From the NCBI RefSeq assembly GCF_001267535.1, contig NZ_JRXE01000002.1, positions 38,058 to 93,319 on the forward strand: DNA of 55,262 nucleotides, read 5' to 3'. Position 1 is the stretch's first letter, and each line of letters begins with the position of its first letter. Under the pieces are notes generated by a model. It saw only the letters and a list, made by a program, of their open reading frames with translations. It ran no database searches and was not told the DNA's origin. This DNA comes from Winslowiella iniecta. GTDB taxonomy: Bacteria; Pseudomonadota; Gammaproteobacteria; Enterobacterales; Enterobacteriaceae. Of the stretch, positions 28,930 through 38,625 are shown in pieces. The translations under genes were made by a program, and so were the position numbers.

Positions 28930-29826
28930 ATGTCTCAGTTTCAGAGCGGCATTTTATTGGAGCATCGCCGTTTTGCGATTTATCTTGAAGCCAGCGCGCA
29001 AGGTGATATCGCGGCTATCGCCAGTGGCAGCAAACAGTTCCTGCAACAGCTGACTGAGCTACAGCAAACCTTCCCGGATGCCGGCCTCGGTGCGGTTATC
29101 GCCTTTGGTAATACCCTGTGGCGCGATCTGAGCGGCGGTCAGGGCGCAGCGCAGTTAAAAGACTTTCAGCCGCTTGGCAAAGGCATTGCCCCCGCTACCC
29201 AGCGTGATCTGCTGATTCATATCCAGTCGCTACGCCATGATGTTAATTTCAGCGTGGCGCAGGCAGCACTGGCCTCATTTGGTGATGCCATCACCGTTGA
29301 AGACGAGACTCATGGTTTCCGCTGGGTCGAAGAGCGTGATCTTTCCGGATTTGTTGACGGAACCGAAAACCCGCAGGGCGAGAAGCGCCAGCAGGTAGCG
29401 ATTATTGCCGACGGTGAAGACGCGGGTGGCAGCTATGTGTTGACTCAGCGCTGGCAGCATAATCTGAAGCAGTGGCAACGGCTGGACGTCAGTAAGCAAG
29501 AGCAGGTAATGGGGCGTACCAAAGTCAGCAATGAAGAGCTGGACAGCGAGACACGACCGGTCACGTCGCACGTGAGTCGGGTGGATTTAAAAGAGGATGG
29601 TCAGGGGCTGAAAATCTTGCGCCAGAGCCTGCCTTACGGCAGCGCCAGCGGCACTAACGGGTTATTTTTTATCGCTTACTGTGCCACCTTATATAATATT
29701 GAGCAGCAATTGCTGAGCATGTTCGGTGAAACCGACGGCAAGTACGATGCGATGTTGCGATTTACTAAACCGGTTACCGGCAGCTACTTCTTTGCTCCCT
29801 CAGTTGAGCAACTGATGGCGTTATAA
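28930..29826 (+). CDS. yfeX: Dye-decolourising haem peroxidase YfeX
   Basis: A 298-residue DyP-type peroxidase. The distal haem motif GFVDGTENP (140-148, Asp143) and the proximal histidine (about H215, in [10 protein letters not shown]) are present. E. coli YfeX binds haem or protoporphyrin in the cytoplasm; a deferrochelatase role has been proposed and disputed. I chose the ATG at 28930 ([15 protein letters not shown]), preceded by GGAGA, over a start six codons earlier. It follows yfeY. A GC-rich hairpin (29851-29868) closes the transcript. Confidence 0.94.
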   Translation: MSQFQSGILLEHRRFAIYLEASAQGDIAAIASGSKQFLQQLTELQQTFPDAGLGAVIAFGNTLWRDLSGGQGAAQLKDFQPLGKGIAPATQRDLLIHIQSLRHDVNFSVAQAALASFGDAITVEDETHGFRWVEERDLSGFVDGTENPQGEKRQQVAIIADGEDAGGSYVLTQRWQHNLKQWQRLDVSKQEQVMGRTKVSNEELDSETRPVTSHVSRVDLKEDGQGLKILRQSLPYGSASGTNGLFFIAYCATLYNIEQQLLSMFGETDGKYDAMLRFTKPVTGSYFFAPSVEQLMAL

Positions 29827-29850
29827 GGTCTGGTGCTATCACTCGGCATG

Positions 29851-29868
29851 GGCGGCGAGAACGCCGCC
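29851..29868 (+). terminator. Hairpin after yfeX, dispersed GGCGGC-type
   Basis: GGCGGC (29851-29856) pairs with GCCGCC (29863-29868). There is no U-tract. A similar GCGGCG-AAAA-CGCCGC stem occurs at 46411-46426. Confidence 0.4.
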
Positions 29869-29940
29869 TCTACATAATACGCCGTTATAACCACCTAAGT
29901 GTCTGGTGCAGGTTGTTTACCCGGTTCACCGAATACCGTA

Positions 29941-30000
29941 GGGGAGCCGTTTTCGGCCCCCGTGTTAAAAATATGCATCGTGCCAAACTTCGGCACGGGC
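29941..30000. repeat. Dispersed GGGGAGCCGTTTTCGG hairpin, plus a second stem
   Basis: GGGGAGCCGTTTTCGG-type sequence forms a stem, and CGTGCC-AAACTT-CGGCACG forms a second one just after. Related GGGAGCCG-NTTT-CGG elements occur at 36637-36652 and 53303-53322, always between genes. Confidence 0.45.
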
Positions 30001-30024
30001 GGCGTCAGACGTGTTCAAATGACC

Positions 30025-31488
30025 TTAACCTGCACCCAGCCCGCGTCCGGGCAATGTTTTGCATGCCTCACCCACCACCGGCGGTGCGGTAACCGGATAT
30101 TTGCCGTCGGGCGTAATATAGACCTGTGACGTTGCCACATAGCCATCACTGAAGGTTGCTTCAATATAGCTGGCCTGCCATCCCTGTTGCGGCGTATCCA
30201 GTGTGATATCAATATTATTGCTTACCGGAATAGTGGTAGCGGTATAACGAATGCCACAGGCGTAGCGAAAATCGCGCGCCTGCTTATTTATGGCGCTCCA
30301 GCGTTTAATCATTTTCGGTGGTTCGGAAAAAGAGAACGACAGGTTTTGTTGTTGGTGCACAGTTTTTATCACTGGCAGAATTTTATCCTGTTGCAGACGA
30401 TTGATAAATGGCACCAGCGACGACTCGGCATACTTTATAATATCGTAATGGCCACTGTTAGCAACGACGCGCAGTGATTTAACGCCTGCCAGTTGGTCAT
30501 AGTAATAACGCGTATTGTCCGGGACATAAAAATCATCACCGCTGGCATTAATCATATATTTGGGTACTGACAGCCGGGAGTGATAAGGGGTATCTTTATA
30601 TTGCAGCGGATCAATCATGCTCAGCAGTCTGGTAAATCCGTTGCTTTCAATTTGCGTATCAATATTCTGCATATAATAAGGATAAAAAGCGACTGGCCAG
30701 TTATTACCATACGAGCGATACATATGGGTTAGTGCCAGGCGGATACCCGGTAAGTCAAAAACAAACGGCACGATGGCATCCACGCGCGGGTCGGAGACCA
30801 GCGTCAGCCAGGATGTCCAGCCGCGTTTTGACACGCCGCTCACCACAAATCGGTCAACTTTCCAGTCGGTTAACTCTCGCTCTGCGAGCGACATCGCCTG
30901 AGAAACAGCAGCGGCCATTGGAATGTGTAACGGGATTTCTGCATTTTTAGCTGGATCCTGCAGAAACAGTGACCAGCTGTAAGCCACAGCATCATCCTCC
31001 TTACGGAGAATACTTTCTCCGGCCAAAGTCAGATACTGATTGGGAATGTTACTGACGGAAACCACAATGGTTCGGGTGAGTCGGGCGACAGATGCCAGTG
31101 ACTGCTGACTCATATCTGAAGGCAATTCCGCGAGTCTACCTTCGATATTACGGTTAATGCCGTTATTAATAAAAATCAGCGCGCGTTTAGCGAGCGGCTT
31201 TTCAGGAATATAGATATCGACTTTATGCTGCCATTGTAACCAGATGGATTTTTTTTCGGGCCAGTTTTGCGAAATTAATTCGTAATGCCGCAGCTCAACT
31301 TCAGGTAAGTTTTGCTTATTAATAAAGTTATATGTTAAGGGCAGAGAAAGCAATTTTTGACGATAGCAGGATAATAGATGTGAATAGTCGCTATCCGGAC
31401 TTAAGCAGGATGTTTCAGAACTCCCTGCCCAGCTATTGCCGCTGATAATTAAGAGAGCAACAAATGATAGATATTTTGCACGTAGCAT
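30025..31488 (-). CDS. pqaA: PhoPQ-activated pathogenicity-related protein (PqaA family)
   Basis: A 487-residue secreted alpha/beta-hydrolase-like protein. A signal peptide ends at about GNSWA (residue 21). The nucleophile elbow is GVSKRGWTSW (Ser220), and a histidine in ANSGHYDI (about 357) is a candidate catalytic base. The family is PhoPQ_related (PqaA), first found as a PhoP-activated gene in Salmonella and linked to resistance to antimicrobial peptides; the reaction is unknown. I could not see a clear PhoP box upstream. The upstream region is strikingly AT-rich, and E. coli has no gene here, which suggests acquisition. It is transcribed toward yfeX. Confidence 0.85.
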   Translation of the reverse strand: MLRAKYLSFVALLIISGNSWAGSSETSCLSPDSDYSHLLSCYRQKLLSLPLTYNFINKQNLPEVELRHYELISQNWPEKKSIWLQWQHKVDIYIPEKPLAKRALIFINNGINRNIEGRLAELPSDMSQQSLASVARLTRTIVVSVSNIPNQYLTLAGESILRKEDDAVAYSWSLFLQDPAKNAEIPLHIPMAAAVSQAMSLAERELTDWKVDRFVVSGVSKRGWTSWLTLVSDPRVDAIVPFVFDLPGIRLALTHMYRSYGNNWPVAFYPYYMQNIDTQIESNGFTRLLSMIDPLQYKDTPYHSRLSVPKYMINASGDDFYVPDNTRYYYDQLAGVKSLRVVANSGHYDIIKYAESSLVPFINRLQQDKILPVIKTVHQQQNLSFSFSEPPKMIKRWSAINKQARDFRYACGIRYTATTIPVSNNIDITLDTPQQGWQASYIEATFSDGYVATSQVYITPDGKYPVTAPPVVGEACKTLPGRGLGAG

Positions 31489-31740
31489 CGCTATTCTCCT
31501 TGTGCAATTTGTGTCGCAGCGAGATCTTTCGCTGGAATAAGTTCGCCTGATAATTTAAATCCCCCGACCGGGTTGATTAAATTATATACAGCGCTGGGGT
31601 GTCCCGGCAAATGATTTTGTACATAAAATTTCATTTTTTTTCATATGAAACGAATGGTTCAAAAAAGTGTGAGGCTTAAAGCAGGGCGGTGCTATAACAG
31701 ATACCCATTCCCATCATGCGCATAACCTTTCCAGTGGGCT
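31489..31740. other. AT-rich divergent region between pqaA and cysP
   Basis: The part next to pqaA contains long A/T runs (such as TTTCATTTTTTTTCATATGAA near 31630) and no open frame I can support. It should hold the pqaA promoter on the minus strand and possibly upstream CysB sites. Confidence 0.35.
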
Positions 31741-31768
31741 TATAGCTTTTTCGACTTCCAAATCACCA

Positions 31769-31810
31769 AACGGTATATAAAACCGTTACAGCTTTTAGTC
31801 GGGTTATAAA
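31769..31810 (+). promoter_or_regulatory. cysP promoter with probable CysB-binding region
   Basis: A perfect inverted repeat AACGGT-N7-ACCGTT (31769-31787) overlaps the -35 position, 17 bases before a TATAAA -10 (31805-31810). A poor -35 is normal for the activator-dependent cys promoters. CysB control is inferred from gene identity. Confidence 0.55.
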
Positions 31811-31862
31811 TACACTGACAGGATAGGGTGGCATGGGCCGATTCCGGAAATCAGGGTGCGAA

Positions 31863-32879
31863 ATGAATTCTCCGAGGGTGAAAAAATTCATAAGCGGTGC
31901 AGCATTCTCTTTGCTGCTGGCAGGTAGTGCGCAGGCGACTGAGCTGCTGAATAGCTCTTACGACGTCTCACGCGAGCTGTTTGTCGCGCTGAACGCGCCT
32001 TTCGAAAAGCAGTGGGCCGAGCAGCATCCGGGTGACAAGCTCACTATTAAACAGTCTCATGCAGGTTCATCCAAACAGGCACTGGCCATTTTACAGGGTC
32101 TGAAAGCGGATGTCGTCACCTACAACCAGGTGACTGACGTGCAGATTTTGCACGATCGCGGCAAGCTCATTGCAGCGGACTGGCAGCAGCGCCTGCCGAA
32201 CAACAGTTCGCCATTCTATTCCACCATGGGCTTTTTGGTGCGTAAGGGCAATCCAAAAAACATTCATGACTGGAGTGACCTGGTTCGCGACGATGTAAAG
32301 CTGATTTTCCCGAATCCAAAAACGTCGGGTAATGCGCGTTACACTTATCTGGCGGCATGGGGTGCGGCGGATCAGGCGGATGGCAAAGACCAGGCCAAAA
32401 CCCGGCAGTTTATGACCCAATTCCTGAAAAACGTCGAAGTCTTTGATACCGGCGGACGTGGCGCGACCACCACCTTTGTCGAACGTGGACTGGGTGATGT
32501 GCTGATCAGTTTTGAATCGGAAGTGAATAACATTCGTAATCAGTACGGCAAAGATGACTACGAAGTGATCATTCCAAAAACCAATATTCTGGCCGAGTTT
32601 CCGGTGGCATGGGTCGATAAAAATATCGCCGCCAATAACACCACTGAAGCTGCCAAAAATTACCTGAACTATCTCTATACGCCACAGGCACAGCAGATCA
32701 TCACGCAGTTCTACTACCGCGTGAATAATCCTGAACTGATGGCGCAACAAAAGGCGCGCTTCCCGGCCACGGCACTGTTCCGGGTGGAAGACGCTTTCGG
32801 CAGTTGGGAGCAAGTGATGAAAACCCATTTCGCCAGCGGTGGCGAGTTAGATAAGTTGTTAGCGGCGGGGCGGGGTTAA
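31863..32879 (+). CDS. cysP: Thiosulfate/sulfate-binding protein CysP
   Basis: A 338-residue periplasmic solute-binding protein, the E. coli CysP length. A signal peptide ends at GSAQA, followed by [15 protein letters not shown]. Conserved blocks [47 protein letters not shown] and [14 protein letters not shown] identify CysP. It delivers thiosulfate/sulfate to CysTWA. I prefer the ATG at 31863; an ATG ten codons earlier (31833) is also possible with a GGGTGG upstream. The stop overlaps the cysT start (TAATG). Confidence 0.94.
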   Translation: MNSPRVKKFISGAAFSLLLAGSAQATELLNSSYDVSRELFVALNAPFEKQWAEQHPGDKLTIKQSHAGSSKQALAILQGLKADVVTYNQVTDVQILHDRGKLIAADWQQRLPNNSSPFYSTMGFLVRKGNPKNIHDWSDLVRDDVKLIFPNPKTSGNARYTYLAAWGAADQADGKDQAKTRQFMTQFLKNVEVFDTGGRGATTTFVERGLGDVLISFESEVNNIRNQYGKDDYEVIIPKTNILAEFPVAWVDKNIAANNTTEAAKNYLNYLYTPQAQQIITQFYYRVNNPELMAQQKARFPATALFRVEDAFGSWEQVMKTHFASGGELDKLLAAGRG

Positions 32880-33712
32880 TGTTTGCAGCAAGCAGTAAAC
32901 GGGTGCTGCCCGGTTTTGGTATCAGTCTTGGCAGTAGCCTGTTTTTCACCTGTCTGGTGTTGTTGCTACCGCTGAGTGCGTTGTTAATGCAGTTGTCACA
33001 AATGACGCTGGCGCAGTACTGGGAAGTGATCACCAACGAGCAAGTGGTGGCAGCCTATAAAGTGACTCTGCTGTCAGCGGGCGTGGCCTCTATTTTTAAT
33101 GCGCTGTTTGGCATGCTGATGGCATGGATTTTAACCCGCTATCGCTTTCCAGGGCGCAGTATTCTTGATGGGCTGATGGATCTGCCTTTTGCATTGCCGA
33201 CCGCCGTCGCGGGTTTAACCCTCGCCGGGCTGTTTTCAGTTAACGGCTGGTATGGCGAATGGCTGGCACAGTATGACATCAAGGTTTCTTACACCTGGCT
33301 CGGTATCGCGGTGGCAATGGCGTTTACCAGCATACCGTTTGTGGTTCGCACCGTTCAGCCGGTACTGGAAGAGTTAGGGCCGGAGTATGAAGAAGCCGCG
33401 CAGACGCTGGGCGCGACGCCGTGGCAGAGCTTCCGTCGCGTGGTGCTGCCGGAAGTGGCACCGGCGCTGCTGGCCGGTACAGCATTGTCGTTTACCCGCA
33501 GCCTCGGTGAATTTGGTGCGGTGATTTTCATCGCCGGTAATATCGCGTGGAAAACCGAAGTGACCTCGCTGATGATTTTTGTTCGCCTGCAGGAATTTGA
33601 TTATCCGGCGGCCAGTGCGATTGCGTCAGTGATTCTGGCGGCATCGTTGCTGCTGCTGTTTAGCATTAATACCTTGCAGAGCCGCTTTGGCCGTCGTCTG
33701 GGAGGTCATTAA
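32879..33712 (+). CDS. cysT: Sulfate/thiosulfate ABC transporter permease CysT (CysU)
   Basis: A 277-residue inner-membrane permease with six membrane spans and the EAA loop EEAAQTLGATPWQSFRRVVLP (about 178-198) that contacts the ATPase. It forms a heterodimer with CysW. Start and stop overlap with cysP and cysW by 1 base each, showing coupling. Confidence 0.96.
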   Translation: MFAASSKRVLPGFGISLGSSLFFTCLVLLLPLSALLMQLSQMTLAQYWEVITNEQVVAAYKVTLLSAGVASIFNALFGMLMAWILTRYRFPGRSILDGLMDLPFALPTAVAGLTLAGLFSVNGWYGEWLAQYDIKVSYTWLGIAVAMAFTSIPFVVRTVQPVLEELGPEYEEAAQTLGATPWQSFRRVVLPEVAPALLAGTALSFTRSLGEFGAVIFIAGNIAWKTEVTSLMIFVRLQEFDYPAASAIASVILAASLLLLFSINTLQSRFGRRLGGH

Positions 33713-34587
33713 TGGCTGATGTCTCTGAGTTTAAGGGCGCGGTGCGTCCGCGTTTTAACTGGGGTAAATGGATTCTGATTGGCCTCGGCATGCTGATTTC
33801 GCTGTTTTTGCTGGTGGTCCCGCTGATCGCCATCTTCGCTGAAGCTTTTGCTCAGGGGATGGGTGCGGTATTCAGCAATCTGCAAGACCCGGATATGCTG
33901 CACTCCATCTGGCTGACGGTGATGGTGGCGTTGATTACCGTACCGGTTAACCTGGTGTTCGGTACGCTGCTGGCATGGTTGGTGACGCGCTTTACTTTTC
34001 CAGGGCGTCAGCTGCTGTTAACGCTGTTTGACGTGCCGTTTGCGGTTTCACCGGTGGTTGCCGGTCTGATTTATCTGCTGTTTTACGGCACTAATGGCCC
34101 GGTTGGCGGCTGGCTGGATGCGCACAATATTCAGCTGATGTTCTCGTGGCCGGGTATGGTCATGGTGACGGTGTTTGTCACCTGTCCGTTTGTGGTGCGT
34201 GAACTGGTGCCGGTGATGCTGAGCCAGGGCAGCCACGAAGATGAAGCTGCGGTGCTGTTAGGCGCATCCGGCTGGCAGATGTTCCGCCGCGTAACGCTGC
34301 CGAATATCCGTTGGGCGTTGCTATACGGTATCGTGCTGACCAATGCCCGTGCGATTGGTGAATTTGGTGCGGTCTCGGTGGTATCGGGATCGATTCGCGG
34401 CGAAACCTATACGCTGCCATTACAAGTTGAATTACTGCATCAGGATTACAACAGTGTCGGCGCGTTTACCGCCGCCGCGTTGCTGACCCTGATGGCGATA
34501 GTGACACTGTTTCTGAAGAGCGCACTGCAATGGCGATTAGAGAACCAGCAGAAGCGTTTGCAACAGGAGGGAAATCATGAGCATTGA
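33712..34587 (+). CDS. cysW: Sulfate/thiosulfate ABC transporter permease CysW
   Basis: A 291-residue permease, paralogue of CysT, with six spans and the EAA loop [21 protein letters not shown]. The C-terminal tail ([16 protein letters not shown]) overlaps the cysA start by 11 bases. Confidence 0.96.
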   Translation: MADVSEFKGAVRPRFNWGKWILIGLGMLISLFLLVVPLIAIFAEAFAQGMGAVFSNLQDPDMLHSIWLTVMVALITVPVNLVFGTLLAWLVTRFTFPGRQLLLTLFDVPFAVSPVVAGLIYLLFYGTNGPVGGWLDAHNIQLMFSWPGMVMVTVFVTCPFVVRELVPVMLSQGSHEDEAAVLLGASGWQMFRRVTLPNIRWALLYGIVLTNARAIGEFGAVSVVSGSIRGETYTLPLQVELLHQDYNSVGAFTAAALLTLMAIVTLFLKSALQWRLENQQKRLQQEGNHEH

Positions 34588-35665
34588 GATTAATTACATC
34601 AATAAATCGTTTGGTCGCACTAAGGTGCTGAATGACATCTCGCTGGATATCCCTTCTGGCCAAATGGTGGCGCTGCTGGGGCCATCAGGCTCCGGTAAAA
34701 CCACACTGCTGCGCATTATTGCCGGTCTGGAACATCAGAACAGCGGTCAGCTGAGTTTCCATGGCAAAGACGTCACCCGTTTGCATGCGCGCGATCGTCA
34801 GGTTGGTTTTGTTTTCCAGCACTATGCGCTGTTCCGCCATATGACGGTTTTCGACAATATTGCGTTTGGTCTGACGGTGCTCCCGCGTCGCGAGCGTCCT
34901 TCTGCCGCCGCAATTAAGCAGAAAGTCACCAAACTGCTGGAGATGGTGCAGTTAGGCCACCTGGCGAATCGCTACCCGGCACAGTTATCCGGTGGTCAGA
35001 AACAGCGTGTGGCGCTGGCGCGTGCGCTGGCGGTTGAACCGCAGATTTTGCTGCTGGATGAACCCTTTGGTGCGCTGGATGCTCAGGTGCGTAAAGAGCT
35101 GCGCCGCTGGCTGCGTCAGCTGCATGAAGAACTGAAATTCACCAGTGTATTTGTTACCCACGATCAGGAAGAAGCGATGGAAGTGGCTGATCGGGTGGTG
35201 GTGATGAGCCAGGGGAATATCGAACAGGTTGGCACGCCGGATGAAGTCTGGCGCGATCCGGCGACCCGTTTTGTGCTGGAATTCCTCGGTGAAGTGAACC
35301 GCTTTGACGGTGAAATCCACGGTTCGCAATTCCATGTTGGCGCGCATCACTGGCCGCTGGGCTATGCGCCAGCCCATCAGGGTAAGGTGGAGCTATTCCT
35401 GCGCCCGTGGGAAATTGACGTCAGCCGTCAGAGCAGCCTGGAAACCCCATTGCCGGTTCAGATTCTGGAAGTCAGCCCACGTGGTCATTACTGGCAGTTG
35501 GTGGCTCAACCGGCTGGCTGGCATGATGAGCCCATTACGCTGGTGCTGGAAGGTGACAGTGTGGCACCGGTACGCGGAGAGCGCTTATTTGTCGGTTTAC
35601 AACAGGCACGCCTGTATAACGGCGATGTTCCATTACGCGCGGTTGCCTTAGCCGAAAGCGCCTGA
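34577..35665 (+). CDS. cysA: Sulfate/thiosulfate ABC transporter ATPase CysA
   Basis: A 362-residue ABC ATPase. Walker A GPSGSGKT (35-42), Q-loop VFQHYALF, signature LSGGQKQR, Walker [13 protein letters not shown] and switch [14 protein letters not shown] are all present, plus a C-terminal TOBE-type regulatory domain (about 240-360). It drives sulfate/thiosulfate uptake through CysTW. GGAGGG precedes the ATG inside cysW. A strong terminator follows. Confidence 0.97.
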   Translation: MSIEINYINKSFGRTKVLNDISLDIPSGQMVALLGPSGSGKTTLLRIIAGLEHQNSGQLSFHGKDVTRLHARDRQVGFVFQHYALFRHMTVFDNIAFGLTVLPRRERPSAAAIKQKVTKLLEMVQLGHLANRYPAQLSGGQKQRVALARALAVEPQILLLDEPFGALDAQVRKELRRWLRQLHEELKFTSVFVTHDQEEAMEVADRVVVMSQGNIEQVGTPDEVWRDPATRFVLEFLGEVNRFDGEIHGSQFHVGAHHWPLGYAPAHQGKVELFLRPWEIDVSRQSSLETPLPVQILEVSPRGHYWQLVAQPAGWHDEPITLVLEGDSVAPVRGERLFVGLQQARLYNGDVPLRAVALAESA

Positions 35666-35694
35666 TATTTTCTCTGCATATCTCATAACTTGTC

Positions 35695-35720
35695 AGAGGC
35701 GGGATTTTTCCCGCCTCTTT
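35695..35720 (+). terminator. Intrinsic terminator/attenuator between cysA and cysM
   Basis: AGAGGCGGG (35695-35703) pairs with CCCGCCTCT (35710-35718), followed by TTTCTTTG. It lies between cysA and cysM, so cysM may be expressed only by read-through or from its own promoter. Confidence 0.75.
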
Positions 35721-35749
35721 CTTTGTCTATTTGCCGTCAGGAACATACA

Positions 35750-36634
35750 GTGACCACTCTCGAACAGACCATCGGTAATACGCCGCTGATTAAATTACAA
35801 CGCCTGACGCCGGACAACGGCAGTGAAATCTGGCTAAAGCTGGAAGGCAATAATCCGGCCGGTTCAGTCAAGGATCGCGCGGCGTTGTGGATGATTCAGC
35901 AAGCGGAGCAGCGTGGTGAAATCCAGCCAGGCGACGTGCTGATTGAGGCCACCAGTGGGAATACCGGTATCGCGCTGGCGATGATTGCGGCAATGAAAGG
36001 CTATCGGCTGAAGTTGCTGATGCCGGACAATATGAGCATTGAACGTCAGGCGGCGATGCAAGCCTATGGCGCCGAACTGATTCTGGTCAGCCGCGTGCTG
36101 GGCATGGAAGGTGCGCGTGATCTGGCGCAGGCGATGGCTACCGGCGGCGAAGGCAAGGTGCTGGATCAGTTTAATAACCCGGATAATCCGCTGGCCCATT
36201 ACCGCACCACCGGGCCGGAGATCTGGCAACAGACCGCTGGGCGTCTGACGCACTTTGTTTCCAGCATGGGCACCACCGGCACGATTACCGGCGTCGGGCG
36301 TTTTCTGCGAGAGCAGAGTCGCGACGTGAAAATCGTCGGTTTGCAGCCGGAAGAGGGCAGCGCGATTCCGGGCATTCGTCGCTGGCCGCAAGCGTATCTG
36401 CCAGGCATCTATCGCCCGGAACTGGTGGATCAGGTGATGGATATTAATCAGCAGGATGCCGAGCAGACTATGCGCCTGCTGGCTCAGCGTGAAGGGGTGT
36501 TTTGCGGCGTCAGCTCTGGTGGTGCCGTAGCCGGCGCGTTACGTATTGCCACGGAGCAGCCTGGCAGTGTGGTGGTGGCGATTATCTGCGATCGCGGCGA
36601 CCGCTATTTATCGACCGGTGTGCATCACGAATGA
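35750..36634 (+). CDS. cysM: Cysteine synthase B (O-acetylserine sulfhydrylase) CysM
   Basis: A 294-residue PLP enzyme making cysteine (or S-sulfocysteine from thiosulfate) from O-acetylserine. The PLP lysine is K41 in [23 protein letters not shown] and VSSMGTTGTITGVGRFL are the phosphate-binding and substrate loops. The start is GTG at 35750 (AGGA 8 bases upstream), giving MTTLEQTIGNTPLIKLQ, in line with E. coli MSTLEQTIGNTPLVKLQ. A longer frame starting upstream would run through the terminator hairpin and is unlikely. Confidence 0.95.
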   Translation: MTTLEQTIGNTPLIKLQRLTPDNGSEIWLKLEGNNPAGSVKDRAALWMIQQAEQRGEIQPGDVLIEATSGNTGIALAMIAAMKGYRLKLLMPDNMSIERQAAMQAYGAELILVSRVLGMEGARDLAQAMATGGEGKVLDQFNNPDNPLAHYRTTGPEIWQQTAGRLTHFVSSMGTTGTITGVGRFLREQSRDVKIVGLQPEEGSAIPGIRRWPQAYLPGIYRPELVDQVMDINQQDAEQTMRLLAQREGVFCGVSSGGAVAGALRIATEQPGSVVVAIICDRGDRYLSTGVHHE

Positions 36635-36668
36635 CAGGGGAGCCGTTTTCGGCACAGGCGGCCCCCTG
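36635..36668. terminator. Hairpin between convergent cysM and macB, GGGGAGCCG element
   Basis: CAGGGG (36635-36640) pairs with CCCCTG (36663-36668), enclosing an AGCCGTTTTCGG sub-stem like those at 29941 and 53303. Confidence 0.45.
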
Positions 36669-36681
36669 CGATACCTGCTTG

Positions 36682-38622
36682 TTATTCACGTTCCAGGGCA
36701 TGAATCGGGTCCATCCGCGCCGCGCGACGTGCCGGGAAGAAGCCAAACAGTACGCCCATCATACTTGAGCAGACAAACGCCGCGATGATCGAGAAGGGTG
36801 AATAGATCATCGCGAAGTGAGTGCTGGTTTGCCCCAATAAAATACCTGGCACCAGCGCCAGCAACACGCCGAGGATGCCGCCCGTCAGGCAGACCAGCAC
36901 CGCTTCTATCAGGAACTGCTGCATAATATCGCTGGCGCGCGCCCCCACCGCCATACGCACGCCAATTTCACGCGTTCTTTCCGTTACCGACACCAGCATA
37001 ATATTCATCACCCCGATACCGCCAACCAGCAGTGAAATCAGCGCAATAGCCGCGACCAGTAATGTCATGGTATTGGTGGTGCTTTCAATCGCGTTGCGGA
37101 TCGTGTCGGTATTGAAGATAAAGAAATCTTTGCTGCCGTGGCGCTGCTGCAACAGTTTAGTCACGGCCTGTTCGGCGAGGTTAAGATCAATATCATCTTT
37201 TATTCGCACCGTGATGCCGCTAAGAAAGGTTTTACCAATCATCCGTTTCATCGCGGTGGTGTAAGGCACCCAGATATTCAGACTACTGTCGCTGCCGAAG
37301 CTACTCTGGCGGGTAGCCACGCCGACGATGCGTACCGGCATATTGCCGAGCATAATCACCTGACCAATCGGATTCTGATTCTGCGGAAACAGTTTTTTCA
37401 GGGTGTTTTCATCAATCACCGCTTCCTGAGCAACCGCATCAACACTGGCGCGATTAAACGCCATCCCCTGCGAAAGGGTGTAGCCGCGGACGGTAAAAAA
37501 TTGCTCGCCGACACCATTGACGGTCACGGTTAACGCCTGATTACGGTATTTTAGCGTGGTGCTGTTGGTAATGGTTGGCGTAACGCTATGCACATAGGGC
37601 TGTTGTGCCAGCGCATCGGCATCACTGGGGCGCAGCGTCTGGATGCGCGCGGAGTTCATATCGCCGAAATCCGCACCCGGATAAACGTCCAGCGTACTGG
37701 TCCCCATCGCGCTGATATCGGCCAGGATTTTTTGCTGTGAGCCTTTGCCCAGCGCCACCACCGATACCACCGACGCGATACCGATAATAATACCCAGCAT
37801 GGTGAGGAAAGTGCGCAGTCGTTGCGCCATCATCGACACCAGCGCCATTTTAAACGCTTCGCTCAGACGGTCGCGCAGTGCGCGCCACGGCTGGGCAGAA
37901 TGACGTGCTGGTTGGGGCAGGCGCGCATGCGTCCGGCTGCTCTGGCTACAGGTATCAGCAATGATTTCGCCGTCATGAATTTCAATAATGCGGTCGGCAT
38001 TTTGTGCGATACGCATATCGTGGGTCACAATCACCACGGTATGCCCCTGCTGATGCAGGTCGCGCAGAATAGTCAGTACTTCCTCACCGCTGTGGCTGTC
38101 CAGTGCGCCGGTTGGCTCATCGGCAAGGATTACTTCGCCGCCGTTCATCAGCGCACGAGCAATACTGACTCGCTGCTGCTGACCGCCAGAAAGCTGACCC
38201 GGACGATAGTGCAGACGTTCACCCAGCCCGAGGCGTGTTAACAGCGCAGTGGCGCGCTCACGGCGTTCAGTGTGGCTCTTACCGGCATAAATCGCCGGGA
38301 TCTCGGCATTGCCCAGCGCGCTGAGATCGCCCAGCAGATGATAGCGCTGAAAGATAAAGCCAAAATGCTCGCGCCGCAGTTCGGCCAGCGCATCACTTTC
38401 CAGCTTAACTGTCGATTTACCGGCAACCTGATAATCGCCGCTGCTCGGTTTATCTAGGCAGCCCAGCAGGTTCATCAGTGTCGATTTACCGGAGCCTGAG
38501 GCACCGACAATCGCCACGAACTCGCCAGCCTCAACCGACAGATTGATATCTTTCAGTACGCGGATGCGCTGCTCGCCGCTGATAAACTCGCGATTAATTT
38601 GATTAAGCTGCAAAAGCGCCAT
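36682..38622 (-). CDS. macB: MacB-like ABC efflux ATPase/permease
   Basis: A 646-residue fusion protein. The N-terminal ABC domain has Walker A GASGSGKS (40-47), signature LSGGQQQR, Walker [13 protein letters not shown] and [20 protein letters not shown]. The C-terminal half is a MacB permease: TM1 near 270, a periplasmic domain and three more spans near the end, with [20 protein letters not shown]. With MacA and TolC it exports macrolides, peptides or siderophores in relatives. Its substrate here is unknown. It follows macA with 3 bases between, and the unit is divergent from a two-component system. Confidence 0.9.
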   Translation of the reverse strand: MALLQLNQINREFISGEQRIRVLKDINLSVEAGEFVAIVGASGSGKSTLMNLLGCLDKPSSGDYQVAGKSTVKLESDALAELRREHFGFIFQRYHLLGDLSALGNAEIPAIYAGKSHTERRERATALLTRLGLGERLHYRPGQLSGGQQQRVSIARALMNGGEVILADEPTGALDSHSGEEVLTILRDLHQQGHTVVIVTHDMRIAQNADRIIEIHDGEIIADTCSQSSRTHARLPQPARHSAQPWRALRDRLSEAFKMALVSMMAQRLRTFLTMLGIIIGIASVVSVVALGKGSQQKILADISAMGTSTLDVYPGADFGDMNSARIQTLRPSDADALAQQPYVHSVTPTITNSTTLKYRNQALTVTVNGVGEQFFTVRGYTLSQGMAFNRASVDAVAQEAVIDENTLKKLFPQNQNPIGQVIMLGNMPVRIVGVATRQSSFGSDSSLNIWVPYTTAMKRMIGKTFLSGITVRIKDDIDLNLAEQAVTKLLQQRHGSKDFFIFNTDTIRNAIESTTNTMTLLVAAIALISLLVGGIGVMNIMLVSVTERTREIGVRMAVGARASDIMQQFLIEAVLVCLTGGILGVLLALVPGILLGQTSTHFAMIYSPFSIIAAFVCSSMMGVLFGFFPARRAARMDPIHALERE

Positions 38623-38625
38623 CTA

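Noticed and set aside
31489-31740. PhoP box upstream of pqaA
   Set aside because: I looked for the direct repeat GGTTTA-N5-GGTTTA on the relevant strand and found only weak AT-rich partial matches.
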